Shown in pieces: positions 1-9,368 of a stretch of DNA of 64,000 nucleotides. Numbering within the stretch: position 1 is the first letter of the stretch; each line of letters begins with the position of its first letter. A program made the position numbers and the translations under genes. A model generated the notes under the pieces. That model was not told the DNA's origin and searched no databases. It saw only the letters and a list, made by a program, of their open reading frames with translations. Origin of the DNA: Marinomonas vulgaris (GTDB lineage: Bacteria > Pseudomonadota > Gammaproteobacteria > Pseudomonadales > Marinomonadaceae); NCBI RefSeq assembly GCF_018145875.1, contig NZ_JAGSSV010000007.1, forward strand, positions 62,001-126,000. Direction: 5' to 3'.

Positions 1-91
1 TGGTTTTGCCTTTTTTTCCGATTAAAAAGCGAACCTTCCCAGTCAGCGGGCAATATCAAACTATCCAATAATTCTCCCAATAAGCATGTAA

Positions 92-1345
92 ATGACCTCG
101 ATAGATAAGCAAGACTCAATGCAAAAGCAAAAAAAAGTAATAGTAGTAGGAGCAGGTCCTGCTGGGTTAATGGCGGCAGAAACTGTTTGTGCCGCAGGGC
201 ATCAGGTGCATGTGTACGATGCAAAACCGAGCGCTTGTCGGAAGTTTTTGCTGGCGGGCGTGGGCGGTATGAATATTACGCATTCGGAAGCTTATCCTGA
301 TTTTATTCAGCGTTATTATGATAAAGCGGAATGGTTAGACAGTGCCGTTGGCCAGTTCGATTCTGTCGCCTTGTGCGACTGGATTCATCAATTAGGTGTC
401 GAGACTTTTGTCGGTACATCTGGTCGAGTTTTTCCGAAAGACATGAAAGCCGCGCCTTTGTTAAGGCACTGGTTAAAGCGGTTACGGGAAGCCGGTGTGC
501 AATTTCATATGCGTCACAAAATGACCGCAATATCGGCTAGTGACATCGAGTTTGATCATCTTGGTGAGCAAGTCATCGCTCACGGCGATGCCATTGTGTT
601 GGCGATGGGTGGTGCTAGCTGGCCCAAGCTGGGTTCTGATGGGGCCTGGTTGCCAGTATTAGCTGAAAAAGGCGTGTCTATTACGCCGTTAGAAAGCGCT
701 AATTGCGGTTTTTATAGCCACTGGAGTGAACACTTACAAACTAAGTTTGCCGGTAGCCCATTAAAAGACGTGGCGTTTTCATTCGTGCTCGAAAACGGGC
801 AAGTGGTGACCAAAAAAGGCGAATGCATTGTCACCAAAGATGGTATGGAAGGTAGCTTAATTTACGCATTTTCCAAGTACCTTCGAGAGGGAATTAACGC
901 CAACCAGCAATCGTCATTAACGATGGATTTTTTGCCACTACAAAGCCAAGAGCAAGTCATTAAAAAATTGCAAAACACCAAGCCCAAAGAGTCATTTAGC
1001 AAGTATCTAAAACGCACGCTGGGCATAGGTGGTGTTAAATCCGCTTTGCTGTATGAAGCGTTTGATAAAAATGCGTTCCAAACACCAGAAACCTTAGCGG
1101 GCTGTTTAAAAGCGGTGCCGGTGAGTTTTTACAAAACCAAACCTATTGATGAAGTCATCTCCACCGCAGGAGGCGTATGCGAAAGCAGTGTCGATGCTCG
1201 TTTGATGCTGAAGGCATTGCCTGGTGTTTTTTGCGCCGGAGAGATGCTCGACTGGGAAGCCCCAACAGGCGGTTATTTGTTGACAGGGTGCTTTGCCACA
1301 GGGCGTTTAGCGGGTAAAGGAGTATGCGAGTTTCTAAGTGTATAG
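92..1345 (+). CDS. FAD/NAD(P)-binding flavoprotein, HI0933/BaiN-like (TIGR03862 type)
   Basis: A 417-residue flavoprotein of the HI0933/BaiN/YhiN-like family, whose members are cytosolic oxidoreductases of mostly unknown substrate. The N-terminus carries the dinucleotide-binding motif VVGAGPAGLMAAE, followed by the family signature GVGGMNITHSE, where the Gly-rich turn contacts FAD. A second FAD-contacting block near the C-terminus reads GGYLLTGCFATGRLAG. The start is uncertain: ATG at 92 has no clear ribosome site, and an in-frame ATG at 119 leaves only four residues before the hydrophobic beta strand, so it is equally plausible. The gene stands alone; the next gene is convergent. The family is confident, the substrate is not known. 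Confidence 0.85.
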   Translation: MTSIDKQDSMQKQKKVIVVGAGPAGLMAAETVCAAGHQVHVYDAKPSACRKFLLAGVGGMNITHSEAYPDFIQRYYDKAEWLDSAVGQFDSVALCDWIHQLGVETFVGTSGRVFPKDMKAAPLLRHWLKRLREAGVQFHMRHKMTAISASDIEFDHLGEQVIAHGDAIVLAMGGASWPKLGSDGAWLPVLAEKGVSITPLESANCGFYSHWSEHLQTKFAGSPLKDVAFSFVLENGQVVTKKGECIVTKDGMEGSLIYAFSKYLREGINANQQSSLTMDFLPLQSQEQVIKKLQNTKPKESFSKYLKRTLGIGGVKSALLYEAFDKNAFQTPETLAGCLKAVPVSFYKTKPIDEVISTAGGVCESSVDARLMLKALPGVFCAGEMLDWEAPTGGYLLTGCFATGRLAGKGVCEFLSV

Positions 1346-1363
1346 TTTTCAAGTACAAAAAAA

Positions 1364-1389
1364 TGCCCGATGATGCGAACCATCGGGCA
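1364..1389 (-). terminator. Rho-independent terminator (ompA-like gene, possibly bidirectional)
   Basis: A perfect 9-bp stem, TGCCCGATG with CATCGGGCA, encloses an 8-base loop. Read on the minus strand it is followed by a run of seven T residues (the A run at 1357-1363 on plus), which fits termination of the OmpA-like gene ending at 1411. On plus it is followed by TTCTGTTT, so it may also stop the flavoprotein transcript. Confidence 0.8.
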
Positions 1390-1410
1390 TTCTGTTTATA
1401 TTACGATGTC

Positions 1411-2610
1411 TTATTTAGACGAAATCACGGCAACAACGCGACGATTTTGTTCGCGGTTAGAAGCGGTATCGTTAGCAAAGATAGGTTTTTCTTCGCCGTA
1501 GCCTATCGCTGTTACACGTTTTGCTTCAACACCAAGCTCTTTGGTTAATGTGTCGGCAACGGCTTGGGCGCGTTTTTGAGACAAAGCTTGGTTATACGCA
1601 GCGGAACCTGTGTCATCCGTATGACCTTCGATCACAGCGGTTGCTTCTGGATATTCTTTTAGGAATTGCGCTACTTCTTGGATGTTCGGGTAGTATTCTT
1701 GTGCGATCGCAACAGAGTTGCTGGCGAATTGCACGTCTAGGTAAACTGTTTTCGCGGCTTCTAACGCAACATAACAACCTGTCTCGTCTACTTTTGCACC
1801 CATTTCAGACGCTGGACATGCGTCTACATGATTGGCAATGCCATCTTTGTCGTCGTCCAATGCACAGCCTTTCATATCAACCGATACGCCAGCTGGAGTG
1901 GTCAAACACTGGTCTTTGTGATCGGCAACACCGTCTTTATCGCCATCAAGAGCACAACCATTCATATCAACCGATACGCCTGCCGGTGTGTTTAGGCATT
2001 GGTCTTTGCTGTCTTCAATGCCGTCTTTGTCGGTGTCTATGAATACAACTTTAACCGGCTCTTCAACGGCTATCATTGGCTCGCTGTTTGCCTTGGATTT
2101 GTTACCAAATACAAAATGTAGACCAAGCGTTGTAATATTATCTAGCTCATGGTCTTCAATGTCATTTACAAGACGGAAGTCTGCGCGCAAATCAACGATG
2201 TCATTTAGTGCATATTTCAAACCGCCGCCCGCATTAACAAGCGTGTTGTTTGCACCGGGGCTGAAGTCAGTTGTACCAACACCAGCCGCTAAATAAGGTA
2301 CTAGCTTACCTTGCTCTGCAAGGTGGTAAAGCGTATCTAAGCGGAATTGATCAACATCAACATCGCTACCGTTTGATGATGCTTCACTGTCTGCCTTTAA
2401 ATAAACAAGCTCTACTGCCCATGGATTACCAAACTGGTAACCAAGACCAAGGGATGCCGCTTCTGTGTTATCCACGCCGCGGTTATTGTCCATGTTGTAG
2501 TAGCCAATGCTCGGTGCAACCGTGAAGCCCTCTTCTGGTTGCGCTTGAGCAACAGTAGAGGCTGCAATAAGGCCAGTAAGAAGAGCGCGTTTGTTCAATA
2601 AAAAAGACAT
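1411..2610 (-). CDS. OmpA-family outer membrane protein with TSP3-type repeats
   Basis: A 399-residue outer membrane protein. A signal peptide (about residues 1-23, ending AQA-Q) precedes an N-terminal OmpA-like beta-barrel of about 150 residues. A linker then has three calcium-binding thrombospondin-3-like repeats (DTDKDGIEDSKDQC, DGDKDGVADHKDQC, DDDKDGIANHVDAC), each followed by the PAGVSVD/GC spacing. The C-terminal OmpA/MotB peptidoglycan-binding domain has EGHTDDTGSAAYN and the NRRV end. The length matches the OprF/OmpA group with TSP3 linkers. It presumably tethers the outer membrane to murein; porin activity is possible but not shown. A ribosome site (AGGAAA) lies just upstream. Confidence 0.92.
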   Translation of the reverse strand: MSFLLNKRALLTGLIAASTVAQAQPEEGFTVAPSIGYYNMDNNRGVDNTEAASLGLGYQFGNPWAVELVYLKADSEASSNGSDVDVDQFRLDTLYHLAEQGKLVPYLAAGVGTTDFSPGANNTLVNAGGGLKYALNDIVDLRADFRLVNDIEDHELDNITTLGLHFVFGNKSKANSEPMIAVEEPVKVVFIDTDKDGIEDSKDQCLNTPAGVSVDMNGCALDGDKDGVADHKDQCLTTPAGVSVDMKGCALDDDKDGIANHVDACPASEMGAKVDETGCYVALEAAKTVYLDVQFASNSVAIAQEYYPNIQEVAQFLKEYPEATAVIEGHTDDTGSAAYNQALSQKRAQAVADTLTKELGVEAKRVTAIGYGEEKPIFANDTASNREQNRRVVAVISSK

Positions 2611-2946
2611 AGGGTGTTTCCTGATAATGGTGAGCTGTTAGTACCCAACAATACGTTGAATACAGCCAGTAACATGGCGCATTATGGCTTAACTTGTAGG
2701 GAAAAACGATGGAATCTATACAATTTCAAACATATCTCGTTTTCTTTACACAAGATTACATGGGCTGAAAAAAGAATGACAAAAAGTTGCGGATTTTTTT
2801 AAATGCAATAGCAAAAAACACGCTAGTATTTTTAGGTGCACAGCAGAAAACGCGCATTCTTCACATAACTTCCTTATTAATGACGGTAAAGCATTCAAAA
2901 GTCGGCTATGGTGAATGCTCAGCATGTATCTACGGAGAGAACTCGC
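2611..2946. other. 336-bp intergenic region between divergent genes
   Basis: This gap separates the minus-strand OmpA-like gene from the small plus-strand gene at 2947. It is AT-rich and must hold both promoters. I see the ribosome site of the ompA-like gene at its left edge and GGAGAG at 2934-2939 for the small gene, but no convincing -35/-10 pair, operator or RNA element. Short open frames here have no coding support. Confidence 0.5.
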
Positions 2947-3129
2947 ATGAATACGAAAACAAATCGCTTAGAACATCTAGAAAACTTGCTCGAGAATCTA
3001 GAAAAGGTCTCACTTGACGATATTTCCCAAATCCCTTCTTCCCAGCAACATATTTTGGTTGAAAAAATTGAAAGCCTGCAAGACGAGTTAAAGGTGCTCA
3101 TGATGAATCATTCGGGCATTACGCACTAG
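2947..3129 (+). CDS. Small acidic coiled-coil protein, unknown function
   Basis: A 60-residue protein starting MNTKTNRLEHLENLLENLE. I chose ATG 2947 because GGAGAG sits 7 bases upstream; the reading frame is open further upstream to 2908 but has no ribosome site there. The protein is nearly all helix-forming with leucines in heptad-like spacing, suggesting a coiled coil or a small dimer. It has no signal peptide or membrane segment. Its stop abuts the stop of the convergent binding-protein gene at 3130. I do not recognise a family. Confidence 0.6.
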   Translation: MNTKTNRLEHLENLLENLEKVSLDDISQIPSSQQHILVEKIESLQDELKVLMMNHSGITH

Positions 3130-3948
3130 CTAGTGTCTGGCGTGAAACTGGCCAGCCAGCATCGAAGTAGCAATATCGGCGGATACGTGTTGCTCCATAA
3201 TCTTTTGTAACTCGCCATTAAGCCCAAGGGTTTCGATCAGGCGAAGCCAATTGGCGATCTGTGCGCTTGAAAATCGGTGTTTTCCTAACATCAAGGACAC
3301 CAATGTTGCATTTGCGGGAGACACGTCGAGCAGTTTAAGTGGGAAGGGTTCTTCACCTTTGGGGGGCAGGTGCTGGTAAAGTAGAGGGTTAATAAAGGCC
3401 GCGTTTACCTCGCCTTTAAGCAGCGCTTTAATGGTGTCCTCGTAGTTGGCGTAAAACGTTACCATCCCCAGCGCTTCCATTTCAGAGAAGCGGTAATTTA
3501 AGTAAGTGCCGTATCCACTGCCTGTCGCTCTTGCAAGTTTTACACCGGCGATTTTTTTTAATTGCTCTAGATTTTTAATGTTTGGCAATTTATTTGCATT
3601 GGTTAATAAAAGAAATTTAGCTTCATAGTAGGGAATGAACCAAGCGAAGGCCTCACGATGGGGCTCACGGGTTACACTGGGAACCAGATCGATAATGCCT
3701 TTTTCCATTAAATCAAAAGCGTATTGACGAGTGACAGGAACAAATTTGAATGTGCAATGGGTCAATTCACTGAGTGTTTGCAGTAAGTCTGGATCGATAC
3801 CTTGACCATTGTAATTCATCACGCCAGAGTTCGTCAGCCCGACAGAAATACTCGTATTATTGCAACCAAATAGATCCGTTTCATCAGCGTAAGTGTGTAG
3901 TGCGACAGAGAGAAATAAGACTAAAATACAACATTTTACTGGCATCAT
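3130..3948 (-). CDS. Periplasmic solute-binding protein, family 3 (amino-acid type)
   Basis: A 272-residue exported protein with a signal peptide ending about HTYADE. The body fits the SBP_bac_3 fold: an early GLTNSGVMNYNGQGIDPDLL segment corresponds to the G(F/Y)D.DL region, then VPSVTREPHREAF resembles the usual (T)xxR motif, followed by the alternation typical of two-lobed binding proteins. No permease or ATPase gene is adjacent, so it may be an orphan receptor or environmental sensor subunit. It lies next to, but divergent from, a Cache-domain phosphodiesterase; a signalling link is only a guess. The ligand is unknown. Confidence 0.8.
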   Translation of the reverse strand: MMPVKCCILVLFLSVALHTYADETDLFGCNNTSISVGLTNSGVMNYNGQGIDPDLLQTLSELTHCTFKFVPVTRQYAFDLMEKGIIDLVPSVTREPHREAFAWFIPYYEAKFLLLTNANKLPNIKNLEQLKKIAGVKLARATGSGYGTYLNYRFSEMEALGMVTFYANYEDTIKALLKGEVNAAFINPLLYQHLPPKGEEPFPLKLLDVSPANATLVSLMLGKHRFSSAQIANWLRLIETLGLNGELQKIMEQHVSADIATSMLAGQFHARH

Positions 3949-4116
3949 GACTCCTCAGTATTAGTAAGATAGTGAGTAAAAAAGGCGCAAGCAGCGCAAA
4001 GAAAGCGTCAAAAAACCTTGTTATTTTTGTGTATAGTAAGCTAAAAAGTAGGTTATTACCGCAATTCATGCGCATTAGATGCTACTAGAACGAGAAAATC
4101 GAAGGGATTGTTTTTC

Positions 4117-7056
4117 ATGCCACAACGTCAACAGAAAGGTTTTCTTGTTTCCGTTCAAACATTACTTATTGTATCCAGTGTGGCGCTTGCCATCGCCATT
4201 GCTAGTACCGTTGTTGTGTTGGGATATAAGGGTGCGAACAATGCATTAACGGCGGCATTGGAAGAGCAATTTAACACTATCGGGATGATGATTCGAGAGC
4301 GCGCTCGTCGGCTCACTTCTCCTGTCCAGTCTCAGCTTAGTGTGCTGATTTACGACCAAATTACCATTGCGACCGATCTGAGTACTCGCCTCTCTCGACT
4401 GCCTGTTTTTGCAGAGGCACTAAAAAGTAACCCTATTATCCGCAACATTTATGTTGGTTACGCCAACGGTGAGTTTTTTCTGATCCGCAAAACAGACACA
4501 CAAGCTGTGAGGGATTTTTTCGATCTAGACAGTACCACCGCGTACCTTGTGCAAACCATCACTCTAGATGTTACTGGCAAGATGGTCGGTGAATATCGGA
4601 TGTACGATAAAGACCTTAGACTCCAGGAAATACAGCAAAAGCCTGATTATATTTATGATCCCCGTGAGCGGCCCTGGTTTAAAGGCAGTGAAAGTCAATC
4701 TGGTTCGGTAACAAGTGTCCCCTATACGTTTTTTACTTCGGGTAAAGTGGGGGTTTCTATTTCTCAGCGCTCTGTGAGTGCGTCCTCTGTGGTAGGGTTT
4801 GATGCGACTGTGGATCAGCTCACATCAGAAATAAAAAGTTTGCGCTTGACCCCCGACTCGGAAATCGCCATTACCGAAAGTGATGGCACCTTGGTGGCCT
4901 ATTCGGATCTTTCCCAATTAATGACACAAAACAACAACGGGCAAACGGTACGTCAAAATATTGCTAACTTAGCGTCTCCTATATTACCAACGGCCGCTCG
5001 CGAAATCGGTTTGACGGGGGCTTATCATCACGGTGTGATCGAGTCCGCTGGACGAGAATGGGTGGTGTCTAGTCGACCGTTAAATTTCGGTACAGGAACG
5101 GATGTGCGTTTATTGTTGGCGGTGCCGGCGGATAACTTATTTGCTTCCACACGAAAAATCATTCGTGACCAAGGCATTGTAATCTTAATCATCCTTTGTT
5201 TGTTTATCCCCTTTGGTATTTACATCATACGGCAAATAACTAAGCCGCTGAGTTTGTTGTCAAAAGATGTGCAAAAACTCGCCTCGTTTGATTTTAGTCA
5301 CCCTATTAGAGTGAAAACTCGAGTTAAGGAAGCCTCTGATCTAGCGGATACAGTGGAGCGTTTGCGAGTGACTATTTCTCGCTTTCTTGAGATCAATAAA
5401 ACCATTGCGGCCGAAGAAGATTTTAATACCCTGCTGGTCAAATTGTTAGATGAAATCATTGCCACCACAGAAACGGAAGCGGGCGTACTTTATCTGACCA
5501 ACAATGAAAACACGGCCTTGGTGCCCTTTACGTCACGTATTGAGGGTGGCAAAACATTAGCGGTTGAGATTCCGGCGATTGAATTATCCCAAGAGGACTC
5601 CTTGATTGGACGTGTTGTGCACAGCAAAGGTGCACAACACATCAAGGCCTCTTTCGAAGAGCTCGAACGCATGGGGTTAGGAGAGGCAAGCCGCGTTGTT
5701 GAAAACCGACCATCAAACCTGCTAGCGGCACCCTTGTTTAATCGCAGCTGTGAACTGGTGGGCGTTATTCTTTTGTTCGAACAAGAAAGTATTGATCCTA
5801 CACTGATGCGATTTACCGAGGCATTGTCTGGCTCCGCAGCGGTGTCGGTGGAAGCCCGACGTTTGATCACGGCCCAGCGTGAATTGTTTGAGAGCTTTAT
5901 TCAGCTGATTGCCGGCGCGATTGATGCGAAAAGCCCTTATACCGGTGGCCATTGTGAGCGAGTGCCTGAGCTTACCAAGCTGCTTGCAAAAGCCGCCGTC
6001 GAATCGAACCAAGGCCCGTTTAAAGATTTCAGCCTAAGCCGCGATAACTGGGAAGCCATCCATGTGGCGGCGTGGCTGCATGACTGCGGTAAAATCACCA
6101 CGCCAGAATTTGTCATCGATAAGGCCACCAAATTGGAAACTATCTATGATCGCATCCACGAGATACGCATGCGGGTGGAAGTGATCAAACGCGAAGCCGA
6201 GATTCGCTTCTTGCGTGATGAACTCGACGCTGCGTGTATTCAAACAGACGACACCGCCTTACAAGCGACCTTAGCTGAGCTGGATGACGATTTTGCCTTT
6301 ATCGCCAACCTGAACCAAGGTGGCGTATACCTCGATGAAAGTAAACAAAGTCGTATGGACGCCATTGCACAAAAAACCTGGACCAAAACCCTCGACGATC
6401 GTTTGGGCATTTCCCACGAAGAGTTAGAGCGTAAAAACAGAGTCGTTGCCCCCGAGTTGCCTTCGCAAGAGCCATTACTGGCCGATCGCCCAGAGCACCT
6501 TTTCGAGCGCCCCGAAGCGGATACCTTACGGGAAGACAATCCGTGGGGCTTCAAAATGGACGTGCCGGAGCTGCTTTATAATCGCGGCGAAATTTACAAT
6601 TTGTCCATACAGCGGGGCACCTTGACGCCAGAAGATCGCTATAAAATCAACGAACACATCGTTCAAACCATTAAGATGTTAGAAAAATTGCCTTTCCCCA
6701 AACACCTCAGTGCTGTACCTGAACTGGCTGGTGGTCATCATGAGAAAATGGACGGAACCGGCTATCCCAAGCGTTTAACCCGCGATGAAATGTCTCCTGT
6801 GGCTCGAATGATGGCCGTGGCAGATATTTTTGAAGCCCTGACCGCCATCGACAGACCCTATAAAAAAGGCAAGATGCTCTCCGACGCGGTGAGAATCATG
6901 GCGTCTATGGTAGAGAGTCAGCACATTGACCCAGATATCTTCCGCTTGTTTTTAGAGTCTCAAACGTACCTTGTTTACGCCCAGCAATACATGAAGCCAG
7001 AGCAAATCGACGACGTAAATATTGCACAGTATCTGGATAAAAAAATACCGGTCTAG
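4117..7056 (+). CDS. Cache-HAMP-GAF-HD-GYP c-di-GMP phosphodiesterase
   Basis: A 979-residue membrane sensor predicted to hydrolyse c-di-GMP. ATG 4117 is chosen over TTG 4108 because GAAGGGA at 4101-4107 is correctly spaced only for the ATG. Order: membrane segment about 10-36, periplasmic Cache-type sensor, membrane segment about 351-374, HAMP, GAF about 426-585, then the HD-GYP output. Catalytic residues are visible as H655-D656 in HDCGK and H874-H875-E in HHEKMDGTGYP, with G882-Y883-P884. About 170 residues separate HDCGK from the RGTLTPEDR helix, much longer than in minimal HD-GYP domains and partly coiled coil. The periplasmic ligand is unknown. Confidence 0.93.
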   Translation: MPQRQQKGFLVSVQTLLIVSSVALAIAIASTVVVLGYKGANNALTAALEEQFNTIGMMIRERARRLTSPVQSQLSVLIYDQITIATDLSTRLSRLPVFAEALKSNPIIRNIYVGYANGEFFLIRKTDTQAVRDFFDLDSTTAYLVQTITLDVTGKMVGEYRMYDKDLRLQEIQQKPDYIYDPRERPWFKGSESQSGSVTSVPYTFFTSGKVGVSISQRSVSASSVVGFDATVDQLTSEIKSLRLTPDSEIAITESDGTLVAYSDLSQLMTQNNNGQTVRQNIANLASPILPTAAREIGLTGAYHHGVIESAGREWVVSSRPLNFGTGTDVRLLLAVPADNLFASTRKIIRDQGIVILIILCLFIPFGIYIIRQITKPLSLLSKDVQKLASFDFSHPIRVKTRVKEASDLADTVERLRVTISRFLEINKTIAAEEDFNTLLVKLLDEIIATTETEAGVLYLTNNENTALVPFTSRIEGGKTLAVEIPAIELSQEDSLIGRVVHSKGAQHIKASFEELERMGLGEASRVVENRPSNLLAAPLFNRSCELVGVILLFEQESIDPTLMRFTEALSGSAAVSVEARRLITAQRELFESFIQLIAGAIDAKSPYTGGHCERVPELTKLLAKAAVESNQGPFKDFSLSRDNWEAIHVAAWLHDCGKITTPEFVIDKATKLETIYDRIHEIRMRVEVIKREAEIRFLRDELDAACIQTDDTALQATLAELDDDFAFIANLNQGGVYLDESKQSRMDAIAQKTWTKTLDDRLGISHEELERKNRVVAPELPSQEPLLADRPEHLFERPEADTLREDNPWGFKMDVPELLYNRGEIYNLSIQRGTLTPEDRYKINEHIVQTIKMLEKLPFPKHLSAVPELAGGHHEKMDGTGYPKRLTRDEMSPVARMMAVADIFEALTAIDRPYKKGKMLSDAVRIMASMVESQHIDPDIFRLFLESQTYLVYAQQYMKPEQIDDVNIAQYLDKKIPV

Positions 7057-7059
7057 GCT

Positions 7060-7083
7060 GGTGATGCTGTTAACGGCATCGCC
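7060..7083 (+). terminator. Probable terminator after HD-GYP gene
   Basis: An 8-bp stem, GGTGATGC with GCATCGCC (one G-T pair), has an 8-base loop directly after the stop at 7056. The downstream sequence is ACGTGTGTTTATTTC, so the T run is weak and termination may be partial. It also lies just past the stop of the convergent gene at 7092. Confidence 0.5.
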
Positions 7084-7091
7084 ACGTGTGT

Positions 7092-7409
7092 TTATTTCGA
7101 TGGCGTTTTTTTCGTAGCATATTTTTTGGTGGCTCTGGATCGAAAACCTGATCTAGCGCCAACTTGTTTGATTCGACTTTTCATTTCTAGCATGGCAATT
7201 TTTATCTTCTTATTCGACGCGGCCAGAGTCTTTAGCTGCTCTATCTCTTTTAATGCCTCAGCAAACTGCTTTTGAGTTAGCAATATTTCAACCACTTTTT
7301 GCATATCAGCAACGACGTCAGAGTGATCCGTCGCAAAGTTCGACAAACTGGTTTCAAACGCGTTTCTTGCATGTGCTAAGTCGTCATTGGGTTGTGTAAA
7401 TGTCGTCAT
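7092..7409 (-). CDS. Small helical protein with basic C-terminus, unknown
   Basis: A 105-residue soluble protein with no signal peptide. Residues 1-75 are predicted helical, with leucine and acidic/basic periodicity (EILLTQKQFAEALKEIEQLK) suggestive of a coiled coil. The last 25 residues are strongly basic (GARSGFRSRATKKYATKK), as in a nucleic-acid-binding tail. No family is recognised. It is convergent with the HD-GYP gene and codirectional with, but well separated from, the ABC operon upstream. Coding status rests on length, codon-like composition and a good ATG. Confidence 0.6.
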   Translation of the reverse strand: MTTFTQPNDDLAHARNAFETSLSNFATDHSDVVADMQKVVEILLTQKQFAEALKEIEQLKTLAASNKKIKIAMLEMKSRIKQVGARSGFRSRATKKYATKKTPSK

Positions 7410-7504
7410 GAGAGCCTTAGGAAAAGTGAAGTGAGTATGCGCTGTATTTTATTCGAAAATCATCAGTTTAGTGTGTTAGGTATTTCCTATTTTGCCTAAA
7501 AAAA

Positions 7505-7522
7505 GACCGGCCTAGGCCGGTC
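7505..7522 (-). terminator. Terminator of the glp-type ABC operon
   Basis: A perfect 18-base palindrome, GACCGGCC-TA-GGCCGGTC, followed on the minus strand by a run of seven T residues. It lies 38 bases past the stop of the binding-protein gene and closes the six-gene operon. Confidence 0.88.
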
Positions 7523-7559
7523 AAAAGTTCAGATTGAGTTAACTTTTACAAAGCAGACC

Positions 7560-9284
7560 TTATTCCCAAGAGCGTAGTAGTGCATCGTAGGAAACGGTGA
7601 CACCTTGTGGTTTTTCATTTGCTAGTTTGGCTTTTGGTGCGCCAGGTTGAGCCAACCAGTAAGCTTCGTCGCGAGGTGTGTTGAGTTTTGGTCCACACAA
7701 AGGCTGCACGTTAGCGCGCTCGAGACGTTCCATGACTTTATCTTGCGCTGCCGCTAAGCCATTTAGGGCTTCTTGAGGAGTGGCTTCGCCACTGGCGGCT
7801 TGAGAAATGTACTGCCACCATAGCTGAGCCAGTTTTGGATAATCTGGCACGTTGATCCCCGTTGGCGACCACTGCTTACGTGCAGGCCCTTTGTAGAATT
7901 CTACTAGACCACCTAGTTTCGGTGCCGCTTCCGCCATTTCAGGCGAATTGATGTCCGATTCACGAATCGGTGTTAAGCCGACCAAGGTTTTTTGCAAAGA
8001 CACGGTTTTGGCTGTGGTGAACTGAGCGTACAACCAAGCCGCAAGACGGCGATCGGTTGGCGTAGAGTTCATGAAGGTCCAAGCGCCTACGTCCTGATAG
8101 CCTTTTTTCATGCCTTCTTCCCAGTATGGCCCAACCGGAGAAGGCGCCATGCGCCATTTTGGCGTGCCGTCTTCGTTAACCACAGGCAAGCCTTTGGTGG
8201 TCATGTCCGCGGTAAAGGCGGTGTACCAGAAAATTTGCTGAGCCACGCCGCCTTGTGCTGGCACTGGGCCAGATTCAGAGAAGGTCATGCCTTGAGCTTC
8301 TGGTGGCGCGTACTTACGTAGCCATTCGACGTATTTGGTGGTGGCATAAACCGCCGCAGGGCCATTGGTTGCACCACCGCGGGAGACACTGGAACCCACT
8401 GGTGAACAAGCGTCTTTGATACGAATACCCCATTCGTCTACCGGTAAGCCATTTGGCGTGCCTTTATCGCCGGCACCCGCCATAGAGAACCAGGCATCGG
8501 TGAAGCGCCAGCCTAAAGATGGGTCTTTTTTACCGTAATCCATGTGGCCGTAAACCGGCTCGCCGTCAATGGTTTTGACTTTATCGGTAAAGAATTCCGC
8601 GATGTCTTCATACGCTGACCAGTTTACCGGTACGCCAAGGTCATAACCATAAATGGATTTGAATTTGGCTTTTAGGTCGTCACGGGCAAACCAATCCGCG
8701 CGGAACCAGTACAAGTTAGCGAACTGCTGGGTTGGCAATTGGTAAAGCTTACCGTCTGGGCCTGTAGTGAAGTCCAAACCGATGAAGTCGGCTAGATCTA
8801 ACGTAGGCGAGGTAACGTCTTTGCCATCGCCCATCATCATGTCGGAAATAGGCACGACTTTTCCGTAACGGAAGTGAGTACCGATTAAGTCAGAATCGTT
8901 CACGTAAGCGTCGTAAATATTACGGCCCGATTGCATTTGCGTTTGCAATTTTTCAACCACATCGCCTTCTTGAATCAAGTCGTGATTGACCTTGATACCG
9001 GTGATTTCTTCAAAGGCTTTGGCTAACACTTGAGATTCGTATTTGTGCGTTGTGAGCGTCTCGGACGCCACATTGATTTCCATACCGCGGAAACGTTCGG
9101 CAGCGTCGGTGAACCACTGTAATTCATCAAGCTGTTGTTGCTTGCTCAGTGTCGACACGGAGAATTCGGTCTCTACCCATTTTTGCGCGGCGTCGGAATA
9201 CGCGTCTGCCCACAGCGTGGCAGAATGCATCATGACGGCAAAAGGCAAGGCGGCGAGTGCAATTTTTTTCTTATTGTAGTGCAT
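7560..9284 (-). CDS. glpV: ABC transporter substrate-binding protein, glycerol-type (GlpV-like)
   Basis: A 574-residue periplasmic binding protein with a signal peptide ending TLWADA. It belongs to the large extracellular solute-binding group 1 and resembles GlpV of the Rhizobium leguminosarum glycerol importer. The start is supported by TGAGGT upstream. It is the last gene of an operon whose order (two ATPases, two permeases, small membrane protein, binding protein) is exactly glpS-T-P-Q-U-V, which is the main reason for the name. A 112-bp gap with a strong hairpin separates it from glpU, suggesting independent tuning of its level. Glycerol is inferred; another polyol or small alcohol is possible. 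Confidence 0.8.
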   Translation of the reverse strand: MHYNKKKIALAALPFAVMMHSATLWADAYSDAAQKWVETEFSVSTLSKQQQLDELQWFTDAAERFRGMEINVASETLTTHKYESQVLAKAFEEITGIKVNHDLIQEGDVVEKLQTQMQSGRNIYDAYVNDSDLIGTHFRYGKVVPISDMMMGDGKDVTSPTLDLADFIGLDFTTGPDGKLYQLPTQQFANLYWFRADWFARDDLKAKFKSIYGYDLGVPVNWSAYEDIAEFFTDKVKTIDGEPVYGHMDYGKKDPSLGWRFTDAWFSMAGAGDKGTPNGLPVDEWGIRIKDACSPVGSSVSRGGATNGPAAVYATTKYVEWLRKYAPPEAQGMTFSESGPVPAQGGVAQQIFWYTAFTADMTTKGLPVVNEDGTPKWRMAPSPVGPYWEEGMKKGYQDVGAWTFMNSTPTDRRLAAWLYAQFTTAKTVSLQKTLVGLTPIRESDINSPEMAEAAPKLGGLVEFYKGPARKQWSPTGINVPDYPKLAQLWWQYISQAASGEATPQEALNGLAAAQDKVMERLERANVQPLCGPKLNTPRDEAYWLAQPGAPKAKLANEKPQGVTVSYDALLRSWE

Positions 9285-9368
9285 GGTTTACCTCAACAAA
9301 GTGTAGTGTTTCTTTTTGGTTTTTGACGTGTGCTTCCGTGCCAGACAGTCCATTCGTTATTACAAAGT

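Noticed and set aside
2787-3017. Plus-strand open frame overlapping the small coiled-coil gene
   Set aside because: No ribosome site, atypical composition, and it conflicts with the better supported frame from 2947.
4108-4116. TTG start for the HD-GYP gene
   Set aside because: The GAAGGGA ribosome site ends one base before the TTG; ATG 4117 is correctly spaced.
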